Positions 52,366-62,891 of a stretch of DNA of 64,000 nucleotides are shown here, piece by piece. Position 1 is the stretch's first letter. Each line of letters begins with the position of its first letter. The notes beneath the pieces are model-generated. The model had not been told where the DNA came from and ran no database searches. It worked only from the letters and a program-made list of their open reading frames with translations. Location: the NCBI GenBank assembly GCA_963971225.1, contig OZ020267.1, positions 153,751,920-153,815,919 on the forward strand, in the 5' to 3' direction. The translations under genes and the position numbers were made by a program. The stretch is from Melieria omissa (taxonomy: Eukaryota; Arthropoda; Insecta; Diptera; Ulidiidae).

Positions 52366-55300
52366 CTGCAAAGGGCCAAAGAGAAAACAGAGTTTTTCAG
52401 ACTCGACTTGGAGAGTTTTGTCGATGTTTTATGTTTTATTTATTTTGCAGCCTGCAAAAAGGACTGCTTTGCGCTACTCTGTGCAGCGCATGCGCACTGC
52501 AAGTCTACACAACTGCCGTTACACTGCTGCAACGGAGAGTGGGGCGCAAGTGGCACAAATTGAAATAAATAATCTCCTCACTGCTGAGGAGAAAACGGCA
52601 CAAAGCACGCAGCAAGAAGCAAGAAACGGGCGCGAATGTAAAATAGAAATGGCGTTCAACCTTTGGGTGGCACGTTTTTAAGTGTGTGTGTGTGTGTTTG
52701 GCAAATGAAAAATGCACACACACAGACAAGCTGTCTGCAGACGTTGTTATTTTCAGTTGTTATTTTCAAAGAAAACTGTCTGCTTTAAAAATGCTCTAAG
52801 AATCTTAAAGGAACGTTGCGACGTGTTGCCAGCATTTTTCAATTGTCAAACTAAAGTGTTTGCGTATTGGTGAAGCTCGACAAGAGCTCTGACTCATTTG
52901 TCCCTTACTGCCCGTTTTGCTGCTGTTCTTCTATGTCTTCAATCATTTTTTTCCCCCCTCTACTGATTAATTTGAATGTGACGTCGTTTTCGTTGTTGTC
53001 ACTTCTTAAATCGTTGACCCACCAACGACACCAACGCCAACGGCTCGAAGCCGATTCAACTCACCTGTCCATTCTTATCCATTTCGTTATTAGTCAGTTT
53101 CACCTTCTCGAAGGAGATAACCTGTTTGCGCAGCGCCTCGCAGCTGAACGGGCTGTCCGGATGCGCGTAGAGACGCGCCGGCGGCGCGGGGTCGGCCTTG
53201 CCGGCGACCAGCCAGGCCGATCGATGGTACGCATAGCGATAGCGCTTCGAGTCCATGGGAATGATGTCGAGCAGCACCGCGTAGCGATCGGCGGGTTGTA
53301 TCTGTCGCAGCGGGCCGGAGAAACTGACGCGGACGGTGGGGAACATGCGCCTGCGAAGCAGATAAGAACAAAACGAGAAATATGAGTGAGCGTCGAGAAA
53401 TGAATGAATATTATTTACACACTGTGCGCAGTGATTGCCAACACACATTTCCTGCGCTTTAATTTATTTTATTTGGTTTAGTGTTTGAGATGAAAAGTCG
53501 ACACCCAAGTTGGGCCACCGCCAGCGAAATCCTTAAATTTATGCCTCAAATCCTTTCATTCTTTCTTGCCTGTGCCCTTCGTTTTGATTCTCTTCTGCCT
53601 CTTTCTTTTGTGTTTGCCAACAACAGAAAGAGACAAAGCGTCTACCTTCACGCCGAGAAGTCAATGACAACTGCAAGTATCCTGCGGTTTTAATAGACCT
53701 AAAACCCATACACAGACATGGTGGAAGCATGTAGATGACATAAGCGCAACAACAACAGCAATGTGTACACACAGGCCGAGGAAGGCGTCGCGCCCGAATG
53801 GCTGGATTCGTTACGGGGACCGCCCTGATTGTTAGGTGTGATTTTTACAATATCATTAAAGGTAAATGCAGGAAACAGCGTACAACAAAAACAACATGCA
53901 TTCACCTATATTTTTGCACACGCACCGACATTAAAACGCACAAAGGTTGTGTTATTGTTGGCCCATAAACCGAGCTGCGGCCTGTGCAGACGACGCGCCG
54001 GGGTGGCAATTGCTGTTGTAGTTGTAATGGAAGGTGTGTGTGTGTGTGGTCAGTGGTGGAAAGATTCCACCTAAAAAGGGAAATTGCACTCATTTGGTCA
54101 CCCGCTGTTCGTGGCTTTTGCGATTTGTGAGGAGCATCGAGTGCAAATTTTGTTTTGTTGCAGTTTGGTGCATTTGTTGACAACAGCATTGCCGCCTTTG
54201 TGCCTTGCAAGATTGATTGGCCGAGACGTATAGGAGCCGCAGGACAAGAAACTGCGCACGCGTGTTCGTGTATGGATTGTTCCACATTTTGACAATTAAA
54301 TGTCATATGTCCTTTGCAACTGCTCCGTTTTTATTGTTCATTTTATTAAATTTGTTCCTTCGCAACTTTGTATGTTGAGTTTTTTGTACGAGGACCGCAC
54401 ACAGGTAGAACCAGTTCTAGGAACCCTTTTCTGTCCCTTTCTGGCCGACGCAACAAAGTGGTTGTTTATGTTGTGACAAACGTGGAAAATTGTTGTTGAC
54501 ATAGCTCGCCATTGATTTGGCATTGTCACACGCGGAGAGCAAAATTGCAATTTTCATGCTGGAATTACGACTGAGTTGCATTTGGAAGAATGACTGAAAG
54601 TACGACTTTGAAATTGGGGGCCAATGACAGCGGGTAAGTTGTGTTCTAGTTATGTGAACTTGTTTATTAGCCCACTTCTTCAAGTCAACTAGCATCTCCA
54701 CTTTGTTTGTAACTCAAAATACTCCTGTCGACCACTTTCCCTCTCTCACGCTGCCACCACCCGCCGCTACCCTTTTCCTTTTCGTTGTTAACCAGCTAAG
54801 AAATATGTTTTTAGCGGACCATTTAACGCACAGCGGTATGTCCTTTAATTTTCAGCCATTGCGCCGCAACAACTCTGGCAATGAGCAGCAACAAAAATGC
54901 AAAAAATAATAATAAAGGATTAAACGTGTTGCCACATGCGAGCGCGCTGCTTACTTATTTGCGTTTTTCGCTGTTAATCTACTCACATTACAATGTAATT
55001 TGTTATAAAACAAAAACAAAACCGAAACCGAATGGAAAAATTGAAAAAGGAGCCACTTCGAGACCCCTTCGACGTGGACTTGATAAAAGAACTAAAAAGG
55101 GTACAATTGTGCAGCACAAGAGCCGGCAAAACGGAAAAATGTCTAGTGGAGTGTTTATTGCCACGAACGCCGCATGACTTCCTCCAGCAATGAGTCCCTC
55201 CGGCTGCCGCCACCGCCCGTGTTACCACTGCGCAAAACCGCTAATGCAACATTTGCATGTTTAGCAACACACACACACATGCAACACGACAGTGTCGCCA

Positions 55301-58300
55301 GTGCATGCCACATGCATCAATGCACACAAACACACATACACACACACATTCATGACTGCATGTTTACCTGCCAGTTTTGGTGATAATCATCTCGGTGCCC
55401 AGTTCGTGAAAGCGATCCCACAATTCTTTTGTCTCCAAATGACATTGCACCGGTTTCAGTTCATCACAATTGCAGGAGCCGACAATTTTCGGTGCCTTCT
55501 GCACCGGTTCGGGCGTGAGACGTTCCTCGGTATCGGTGCCCGGCGACTGGGGCGGCGTGGAGCGGCCCTGACTGCTGGTTGTGCTGCTGTTCAGTTGATT
55601 CTGTGAGTTGCTGCTGCTGTTGTTGTTGCTGTTATGGTTGCGACTACTATTGTTGTTGTTGTTGCTGGTATTGTGATGATTGTGATGATTGTGATGATTG
55701 TGGCTGTGCAGACGTCGTGTTTTGACCGGTGGCTGATCCTCGGAATCGCTGCAGTCGACCACATCGACATCCACTTCGTCCTCAACGGAGATGGGACCTG
55801 AAAGAGGAGAAGAGAGAGAGAAACAAATAAGTTTTCGATATGGAGGGTTACTTTGGTCCGATATGGACTATGTTGCAGCAACATGTTGCTATGAATTTAT
55901 AGATTTTTGTAAACTTTTTATGATCGATATGCCATGTTGCAGCAACTTGTTGCTATGGGTTTAATGTTATAGTTTCATGTTTCAGTAGTTATAACTTTCT
56001 TACTATGATACATAAATGAAATTATGGCTTTCAGCAATGTTGCAGCAACATTTTGCTCTGAGTATAAATTGGTTTGTAGTAGATTGCAACTATTTTTTAA
56101 TACTCGCTTCATTGATTTTGTATCTTTTTATGATTTAAAATACTGATTCTCGAATAAATTAGAATTTTTGTACTTCATTCGAATTGCAGCTTCCGCCTTT
56201 TCTTAAATAACTTTCGAACCAATAAAGTTAGATTAACCGTAGATCGAGCTTTAAAAAATTTAAGAAATCCTATCCTATGTATACAAAGGAGAAAATTATA
56301 AACTTTTCAATTTTCTCCAGACCTCTTTCTTAAAAAAGTGTGAAAGATGGTTTGATCCCAACACAAACAAAGTCATAAGAATGGTTCAATTAACTATATC
56401 CTGAAAAAAGTTATAATAAAACAAAAAAACAAATGTATCATTTTTGATACAAAGCTCGATCTACGGTTAACGAAATTTTGACACGTGATCAAGGAGATTT
56501 TGGGCTGTAACATACTTAATTCTCAAGAAAATTCGATATATATTTTCAAGGATATAAAGGATTAAAATTTTCAAAGGACCTTTTTCATATAATTTTTTTA
56601 CAAAAAGATAAAAAATAAATATTATTTAAATTCTTGAGCCTTTCCTCTTTTATTTGATATACATATTGCCTTATTCTAATGAGGTTACATATTTTTTATA
56701 TTTTTTTTTATTTTTATCCCTTTCAAATTTTTCAAGTCCTTTTAAAAGGACAAAGGATGTAGAAATGAAAAACCGAGTACGCAGAATTACTCAGTTTGGC
56801 CTCTAGTTTCACGCACATATGGATTTTTCCCAGTGTGAAAAATGCTGTCGTGTAATTTGGTTTGTAGTAGATTGCAACTATAATTCAATAGTGTCGAGCC
56901 ATTTTTAGAAAGTAAAATAGTGTCAACGGAAATGAGGCCAAGGAGTAAATAAATATTTTCTTATGAGCCACGTATCACTCTTCAGTTGTAGGATTAGGAA
57001 TCATATATGGTATATAATAATTTGGACTGTTATTTCATGACGTCAGTGATATCGGTTGCTGCTTGTGTATCGGTTTGTTGCTTGTTTTCCACTTCGTATA
57101 AAATAACTGTGCGTCGTTTGAAATTTGCACCACTTTTGTAATTCTAGACTATAGACTTCACTATAAAACATTTAACTTTATTTGCTGCAAATTTTTCACA
57201 ACTGCTCTCTCATTCATTTTCTACTGCAATGCAAAATAAGCGATTATTGGCGATAATTACTCGAAGTGGGGAAATTATTAAATGTAGCAACATTTCAACT
57301 TGTTGCCGTTGTGCAGCTGTCATATAAAATTCAATTATTTATAATTGTGCTAAATGCAGTGGCAACAGCAAAAGCAAAAGCAACAACAACCATAGCCAGC
57401 AGCGCGCATATACTGTCGTTTAAAAACACAACAACAACAACACCAATTGTTGATAATTTTCTCTACTTTTTGCGCACATTTCTGCCGTAAGTTATTTCAC
57501 GCAGCAGCGGCAAAAGCCACAAGAAAGCACAAACATAATACAATAATAACAAATACAACAACAACAACAACTTGACTTGCTATACAAACGCTATTTTTAT
57601 AAGGTGTGAAGGCGATTAAAAAAAATCCCGAAGAACTTTTAATCGCCAACAATTGGCAACATGTGTAATTGTAATTAGTTTTTGTTGCCATTGCATTTAT
57701 TGATAAATAGTATTGTTGATGTTATAGTATTTATTGTTATTGTTGTTGCATCGATATCGTTTACACTTGCACGCTTTTTGTTTCATTCAATAAAGTGGCG
57801 CGAAATGCCGAAAGAGCAAAAACTTCGTGCAATTGAAAGTTCATTTTAATTTTAAATTACTCAAAGTTAATTGTGGCTAATAAAATCAACTTTTTCATTA
57901 CTTCATAAATTTAATGTTGATTTGCCTTTCGTTGAGTTTGTTGCGTTGTGTTTAACATTTTATTAGCACTTTGTTGGGCGAGCTAACGAGCGAGTCGGCG
58001 CGCGTGTAGGCGAGAGGGGCGACGAGGAGGAGCAGCGAGATCGGGCGCTGGCAGCAAGCTGGCGGGGCCCGTTGGCGGCCTGTTAATTTGGCTGAATTAT
58101 ATGCAACAAAACAATCAGCGCTTAATTAAAAATACATCGATTGCTCTTTTGATCCCGACACTCGTTTGCTTAATCAGCGGTTCGGGCTTTGGCTGATAGT
58201 CGAACGCGCAGCGATTAGCCACTGATCGCTATAAACTAAATGCCGATTTTTGGCCCCAACAAGTTTGCAGTTGGCTGTGTTCATTAACATTTTAGATTTG

Positions 58301-61300
58301 ACAGTTTGATGCATTAACAGGGGGGTTTTGGGGGCGGGGTGGACTCAGAGCTAAGTCGAGGCAATTTAACCCGAATTTGCCGGAAATCGTTTTATTTCGA
58401 TTATTTCAAAAACATTTTTGAGCGATTTAATTGAAAAATTACACTTTTGAGTGCATGTTTAGTGTGACCATACGGTTACGATAGGTGCTAGAGGGTTAAA
58501 AAACGTACTGGTCCGAATGTATTTGAGCTTAGATTAGGTTAGGGAGGTTTGAGTGCCTGAAACAAGTTATATTGAAATTTATACATCAACCTGTCATTAT
58601 TCAACACAAACATTAAACTGTTCCATACCAAACCGTTAACATTATTTTAACTGCCTAAATTACTTAAAAAAAATGTGTCACGTCTAGTTTGTGCTCGTTT
58701 GCAATTCGAAGCATCATTGAGTCGAGTTTATTGAGAAATAAAAACAATGCTGTTTTTGTTTTTGTAATCGTTTTCATTTTTTTTATATTTCAAGCAAAGC
58801 AAAAAAATTCAAATATAATAAAAAGGTGTTAAAATGCTAAATAAGCATTTGAGTGAGGAGGTAAAAATTAAAACATTAATTAATACGTTCGAAAAATGAT
58901 TTTTTAAATGCCACAGCGCGGCGGACGTGCCAGCCAGCCGGCCAGTCCGTTTGGCCTTTCAAGATCGCTGCTGGCTGCCGGCTGCTGTTGGCGACGACAA
59001 ATAGCCAACAGTCGGTGGGGACAAATGATGAGCAGCGGCAGCCCAGGCGTTCAATAAAATTAATAAAATTAAATGTAAGCATATTTGCTGAAGTCATTAG
59101 CATAATTATGGCCTTTTGTCTCTTCGATTGTTTATTAGTTGTTTAATATATAATTTTAATTTGTGTGCCAAAGCAAAAGAAACAACAAACGAACGAACGC
59201 AAGCAAACACAACCGAATCCCATAAAGCAAAACCACCAAACAGTCAACACTGCTGTCTGTCCGTCCGTCCACTTGTTCGGTTGCATTTCTGTGTCTCTCT
59301 CTCCACTACTACTGCGCGCTTATTATTGTTGCTGTTGATGCTGCTGTTGTTGTTGCATTGACGTTGATGGCTGTTGATTTGCAAGATATCATGCTGTGCA
59401 TTATTTTAATAAACACAACGTTGCTGTCGTTGTTATTATTGTTGTTTGTTGTTGTTGTTGCATTGCTGTGTTTGTGCCGTGTAGCGGATGTGTGAGTTAG
59501 TGGCATGTAGAACAAGCATTTAAGCTTTTGTACTATTTAATTCAAACGTTATTCACAAAGTGTATTCACAAACGGATTGAAGCCACAAATCGGCTCGTAA
59601 AATCGTTGCTCGCAACTTTTAAATATGCAGCCAAATCATAAATTCGTGAATAGTTATAAACAGTTTGGAGGCGATCTTTAAGGCGCTCGTTATGTTTTGT
59701 TTTTGGTGATTTTCGCAATAATAATTTGCTAGTTTTGGTGCTTGAATGTTTCGTTAATCAATTTGATTTTGTAATTAAATTTTGAACGAAATGTTTATGG
59801 AGATACCACTGTGCGACAAAGACAACTTTGAGCCAGACCTACTATGCACTGTGGCTGGGCTATTAAATGCAACCTGAAAATATTTGGTAACAATAAAAAT
59901 CGCTAAAACGAGACTTTTGTGAAGCTACAAATATAATTTTTAATATTTCTTTGAACAAGGCATGAATCGATCTTCTTGTTGATGACAACCTTTACTCATT
60001 TTGGCAAACAGTTTCATAGCCTTAACCGAAGTGTGAAAGATTAAATATGACATAATGTTTGAAAACTTCATTAGGCTTTTGTTTCAAAAGCGTTTCTTGA
60101 CAAGGGAACTATTGAATTATGTTCAGCAAAGTAGAGAAACTTTGAAAATTAAATAGATTTTGCGTAGGTTTAGGTGAGAGCATTACAATTCTGTGGTCAA
60201 AGGCCATAACCGCTTAAGTCGACTTAAGAAGAAATTGAGTTATTGATGCCACCACGTTCCCTTGGCTGTGCTCTACGTTTGTGTAAAATCGGGCAGTTTG
60301 TAACTTTAAAATAAAAAAAGTTATTAATAAAAACCTACTCGCATTCCCATAACGAACACACTACGCGCTAAAACTTTAAAACGAGATTGCTCGAAACAAC
60401 AATTTTCGACTTAGGCGGTTATTGCTTTTGACCACAGAATTATCATTGAAAAACTATACCCTGGATGTTTGAAATAAAAGCTCACATCGGGGTAAAAAAT
60501 TCGTAGTAGAAACCATATTGGATATAATTAAAACAACAGCCCTATGGGGGACTGAAGTAGAGTTACACGCAACCATCCATGTTGGAGCGGACCTCACATA
60601 TGAATAGATTTTTACAGCGTAGACAAAATACATATAGCATGCATACAACTTTTCATTGCCAGCTATTTTACTATTAAATCATGTATCATATGTCATTACT
60701 AACTTAAAAGTTAGTTTTTAGAAAAAGCTTTGTACCATATGAGTCGAAACGTGACTCACAGTCCTCTGCTTCCTTGGAACAATTGAGCGAAATCATACTA
60801 AAACATTTTCCAAGAAACACTGATTAATCTTAAAAATGTGAATACACAATGCCAACACTAACGTTGAAGGACTAAACGAATATTGAACAATCGAAAGACC
60901 GCAAGTTATCTTTACCTACAAAGACTGTATGTGTTATCCTCTAATATCTCGAAAAGTACACATCGGATTCGGCTAATTGTAATTGTAAAACCCTAACTGG
61001 GGAACTAGTTTTAGAACCCGATAAAAAAATTAAAGTCATCTGAGCAAAAGTTGATAGAAATACAAAAGAAAATATAGATATTTAAAAATGAAAAACCGGC
61101 AATGGTCTTTTTAGTGTTAAACTATATAAAAATTATTTGGATCTGATTTTTAGCTGACCTCTGACATACAGTTGCTACAATAATATGTAAAAAATGTGTA
61201 TTCGGTCTTTAATCAAAGCTTTTACAGTTACTCTACATAGAATTATTTATGAAAATATGTATATGTAGATCTTTGATAATATAGAAGGGGTTTGAGAATC

Positions 61301-62489
61301 CATCCCTCACATCTCCAATCTTCCTACCTTTTTGAATCTTCTTGACCATCTCTTCACAGTCCCGCGGGTTCCGCAATGAAGGCTGTTTTATTGCATTAAA
61401 ATTAGCAGATTTTCAAATTTTCCCACTTTAAGTCTTTGACTACTTAGTTTTATTCACGACACCTCCTAAATTAAAATACATATATATATATTTTCTATAC
61501 AGTCCTGTCTGAGTAAAGTTAACACCCGATGTAGTGAACACCTCGATATAGTGAACACCGAAATTTGTATATCGAGCTCCTAAATATGGAAACAATTTTA
61601 AGCAAAAAACAAACAGTGTTTTTTGAGCAAATAAAACGCGTTTTAGATCAAAAATGTTAACCTTGATATAGTGAACAACCTCGGTACTGTGAACAGGCCT
61701 TGCAATAATTAGTTCACTATATCCTGACACGACTGTATATTCTATTATTGGCACAAAAGATGTCTTCAGTGAGTCTTGTATCCGCCCTGTACAATGTTAA
61801 CCCATGACTGGTCAATCTATTAGAGAAACGTTAACCACTCGTTAAGTCAGTGTTATTAAGTACCATTGTTGTATTTGCATAAAAAGTAAATGAACACTTA
61901 AAGTATCTACAACCTGACAAGTGTATTAACAGTCTTTGACATTCGCATGCAAATCATTTCCCTATAATTAGTTATACTTGCTTCTTGACGTCAGTAGTAA
62001 ACATTTTGAAACAGAGAGTTTTTCAATTCTGTGTACAAAACAAGCTTTGGTGTCATCTACGCAGAAAATTCAGTATTCTAAAAACACTGATTGAAGAAGC
62101 CTTTTGAAAAATTTAACTTGCCATTTCTTGAAGCTACCAACTGCCCGGCATTGAAATGGAAAAAATGCCCAAATATTATAGAAAACTGTTGTGCCTTTTT
62201 CTAGTGTTTTAAATTAAAAACGCTTTGGAAAAAAACTTTTTTATATATTTCCAAGATACTCACTTGCACTGCGCACCGACGACTCGCGGCTGGAGGCGTC
62301 CTCGCGCGCCATTATCGCCGCTATGGAGAAATCCGTCGCGGAGCCGACGGCATTTTTGCTCGCCGTCGTGGTGGTCGTGGAGGCCACTGCGGCGCTGCCC
62401 ACAGCCGCCGCGGCTGCAGCGGCTGCCGCACTGGACACTGTGGGCGGCAGCACGCCGTTGCACAGATAAGGATGCGAGCCTACGAGCAT
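51574..62489 (-). CDS. mid: T-box transcription factor, Tbx20 group (midline/H15), four coding exons
   Basis: Coding segments, in sense order, are 62489-62264, 55797-55368, 53350-53065 and 52365-51574, giving 577 residues. Every junction has GT-AG borders and joins in frame. The product is a nuclear DNA-binding factor. Residues 54-60 (FSIAAIM) form an eh1-type motif, as in Tbx20 proteins, which recruits Groucho. An acidic stretch follows (77-95), then a His/Asn/Ser-rich low-complexity region. The T-box runs from about 196 ([10 protein letters not shown]) to about 386 (NPFAKGFR). The tail is Ala/Gln/Pro-rich and ends in PPN. In Drosophila the paired genes mid and H15 act in segmentation, cardioblast identity, neuroblasts and leg ventral fate. 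I favour mid because the length is close to the roughly 580 residues I recall for Midline, but H15 is not excluded. The start is the only in-frame ATG ahead of the eh1 motif. Confidence 0.88.
52366..53064 (-). other. mid/H15 intron 3 (699 bp)
   Basis: A GT-AG, phase-0 intron following Gln314. It has a (TG)n tract near 52682-52698; nothing else stands out. Confidence 0.88.
53065..53350 (-). CDS. mid: mid/H15 coding exon 3, core of the T-box
   Basis: Acceptor TTCGCAG precedes 53350 and donor GTGAGT follows 53065. It finishes Arg219 and encodes 220-314. The T-box core is recognisable: [13 protein letters not shown], then the [11 protein letters not shown] strand region, WLVAGKADP, and the [10 protein letters not shown] segment that borders the DNA. 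The exon closes exactly on Gln314 in phase 0, matching the next exon. Confidence 0.93.
53351..55367 (-). other. mid/H15 intron 2 (2017 bp)
   Basis: A GT-AG intron inside the T-box, after the GR of GRRMFP. It carries short (GT)n or (CA)n tracts near 54032-54047 and 55269-55280, and otherwise no feature I recognise. Confidence 0.85.
55368..55797 (-). CDS. mid: mid/H15 coding exon 2
   Basis: Acceptor CTTTCAG precedes 55797 and donor GTAAAC follows 55368. It completes Ser76 with the last base of exon 1, then encodes 77-218 and two bases of Arg219. It opens with [20 protein letters not shown], an acidic patch. A His/Asn/Ser low-complexity stretch follows, encoded by 9-bp tandem repeats around 55672-55704. 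The exon ends with the first T-box segment ([18 protein letters not shown]). The phase matches exon 3, restoring the invariant GRRMFP of T-box proteins. Confidence 0.9.
55871..56060. repeat. Three dispersed copies of a 23-bp palindromic unit in intron 1
   Basis: TGTTGCAGCAACATGTTGCT followed by ATG occurs at 55871-55893, with slightly diverged copies at 55935-55957 and 56038-56060. All three are in the same orientation and just upstream, in the sense of transcription, of the exon 2 acceptor. Confidence 0.8.
56094..56856. repeat. Insert-like segment bounded by a 25-bp direct repeat, with an internal 20-bp inverted repeat
   Basis: Direct copies of a 25-bp sequence (TTGGTTTGTAGTAGATTGCA, then ACTAT) lie at 56069-56093 and 56857-56881. 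Inside, TTAACCGTAGATCGAGCTTT at 56233-56252 is repeated perfectly inverted at 56451-56470. The AT-rich remainder shows weak resemblance to the centre of the 21445-22407 element (CTCTAGTTTCACG motif). Confidence 0.7.
57975..58080. promoter_or_regulatory. GC-rich patch in intron 1, possible regulatory element
   Basis: About 100 bp of strikingly GC-rich sequence in an otherwise AT-rich intron. It is followed by a stretch with several TTAAT-type homeodomain-like sites and a CTTTTGATC sequence resembling a TCF/Pangolin site (58147-58155). No open frame is convincing. The regulatory role is a guess from composition only. Confidence 0.25.
60187..60441. mobile_element. 255-bp MITE, uninterrupted copy, in mid/H15 intron 1
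   Basis: The ends AATTCTGTGGTCAAAGGC and GCTTTTGACCACAGAATT are inverted repeats, extending inward through ATAACCGC and TAAGTCGA. It aligns end to end with the outer element at 26588-27960 in the opposite orientation. It preserves both TTAA sites, six bases apart (TTAAGTCGACTTAA), that are occupied by insertions in the other copy. Confidence 0.85.
61500..61735. mobile_element. Pogo/Tc1-like MITE in mid/H15 intron 1
   Basis: The 236-bp element starts CAGTCCTGTCTGAG and ends with the imperfect inverse TCCTGACACGACTG. It is flanked by TA at 61498-61499 and 61736-61737. Repeated TAGTGAACA-type subterminal motifs lie at both ends. TA duplication and CAGT termini suit the Tc1/mariner-pogo superfamily. 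No transposase is present. Confidence 0.8.
62264..62489 (-). CDS. mid: mid/H15 coding exon 1
   Basis: Encodes residues 1-75 and the first base of codon 76. It starts [12 protein letters not shown], runs through a nine-Ala tract (21-29) and a Thr run, and contains the eh1 repression motif FSIAAIM at 54-60. The donor is GTGAGT at 62263-62258. The reading frame stays open for about 50 codons upstream of the ATG (to about 62660) but holds no other ATG. That open stretch is either 5' UTR or part of a longer N-terminus reached by splicing from an unseen exon. Confidence 0.8.
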
Positions 62490-62891
62490 TGCAGCGGTGC
62501 GGGCGGCAATCGTTGGCGATGGCACTGCTGATTGCGAGCAGTAAATCGAGTTGATTTTCTTGGGTTTTTCTTCTTGATATTTTGATTGAACAAATTTTTG
62601 GTCAAATTGTTGTTGCAAAACGGGGACCAAGGGGTGTTTTGTGGGGTCAGCACTTGTTTAACACTTTCCGTTTTAATTTAGCATATTTCTTTCGAAACAA
62701 TGTTGAAACACTTTTGCAAAAATGCAGCTTATTTGATTTTTTTTTCGTTTTATTTCAGTTAAAAGTCCGCTCGAGTGTGAATTTTCGCATCGTCGACTTG
62801 ACGTTTTGGCCGACGTGAAACTGTTGGGTTATGTGGGCAGTGTCACGGGTGCAGATGTGCGGGCGGATGTGTCTCCAAACACTTCCACTGA
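62490..62891 (-). other. Possible 5' UTR exon of mid/H15
   Basis: At 62892-62909 the minus strand reads a strong acceptor-like tract (a T-rich run ending CTGCAG). An untranslated exon could therefore run from 62891 into coding exon 1. If transcribed, it includes an 11-codon upstream ORF beginning with the ATG at 62790-62788. No transcript evidence is available from sequence alone; the transcription start could equally lie inside or upstream of this stretch. Confidence 0.25.

Larger units (their letters stand above)
55798..62263 (-). other. mid/H15 intron 1 (6466 bp)
   Basis: A large GT-AG intron separates the eh1 exon from the acidic/T-box exon. It is mostly AT-rich. It holds three 23-bp repeats near the acceptor (55871-56060), an inverted-repeat insert (56094-56856), a GC-rich patch (57975-58080), a 255-bp MITE (60187-60441) and a pogo/Tc1-like MITE (61500-61735). 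Short CAA/TTG runs occur near 57435, 57560 and 59345. I see no coding exon of another gene in it. Confidence 0.85.
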
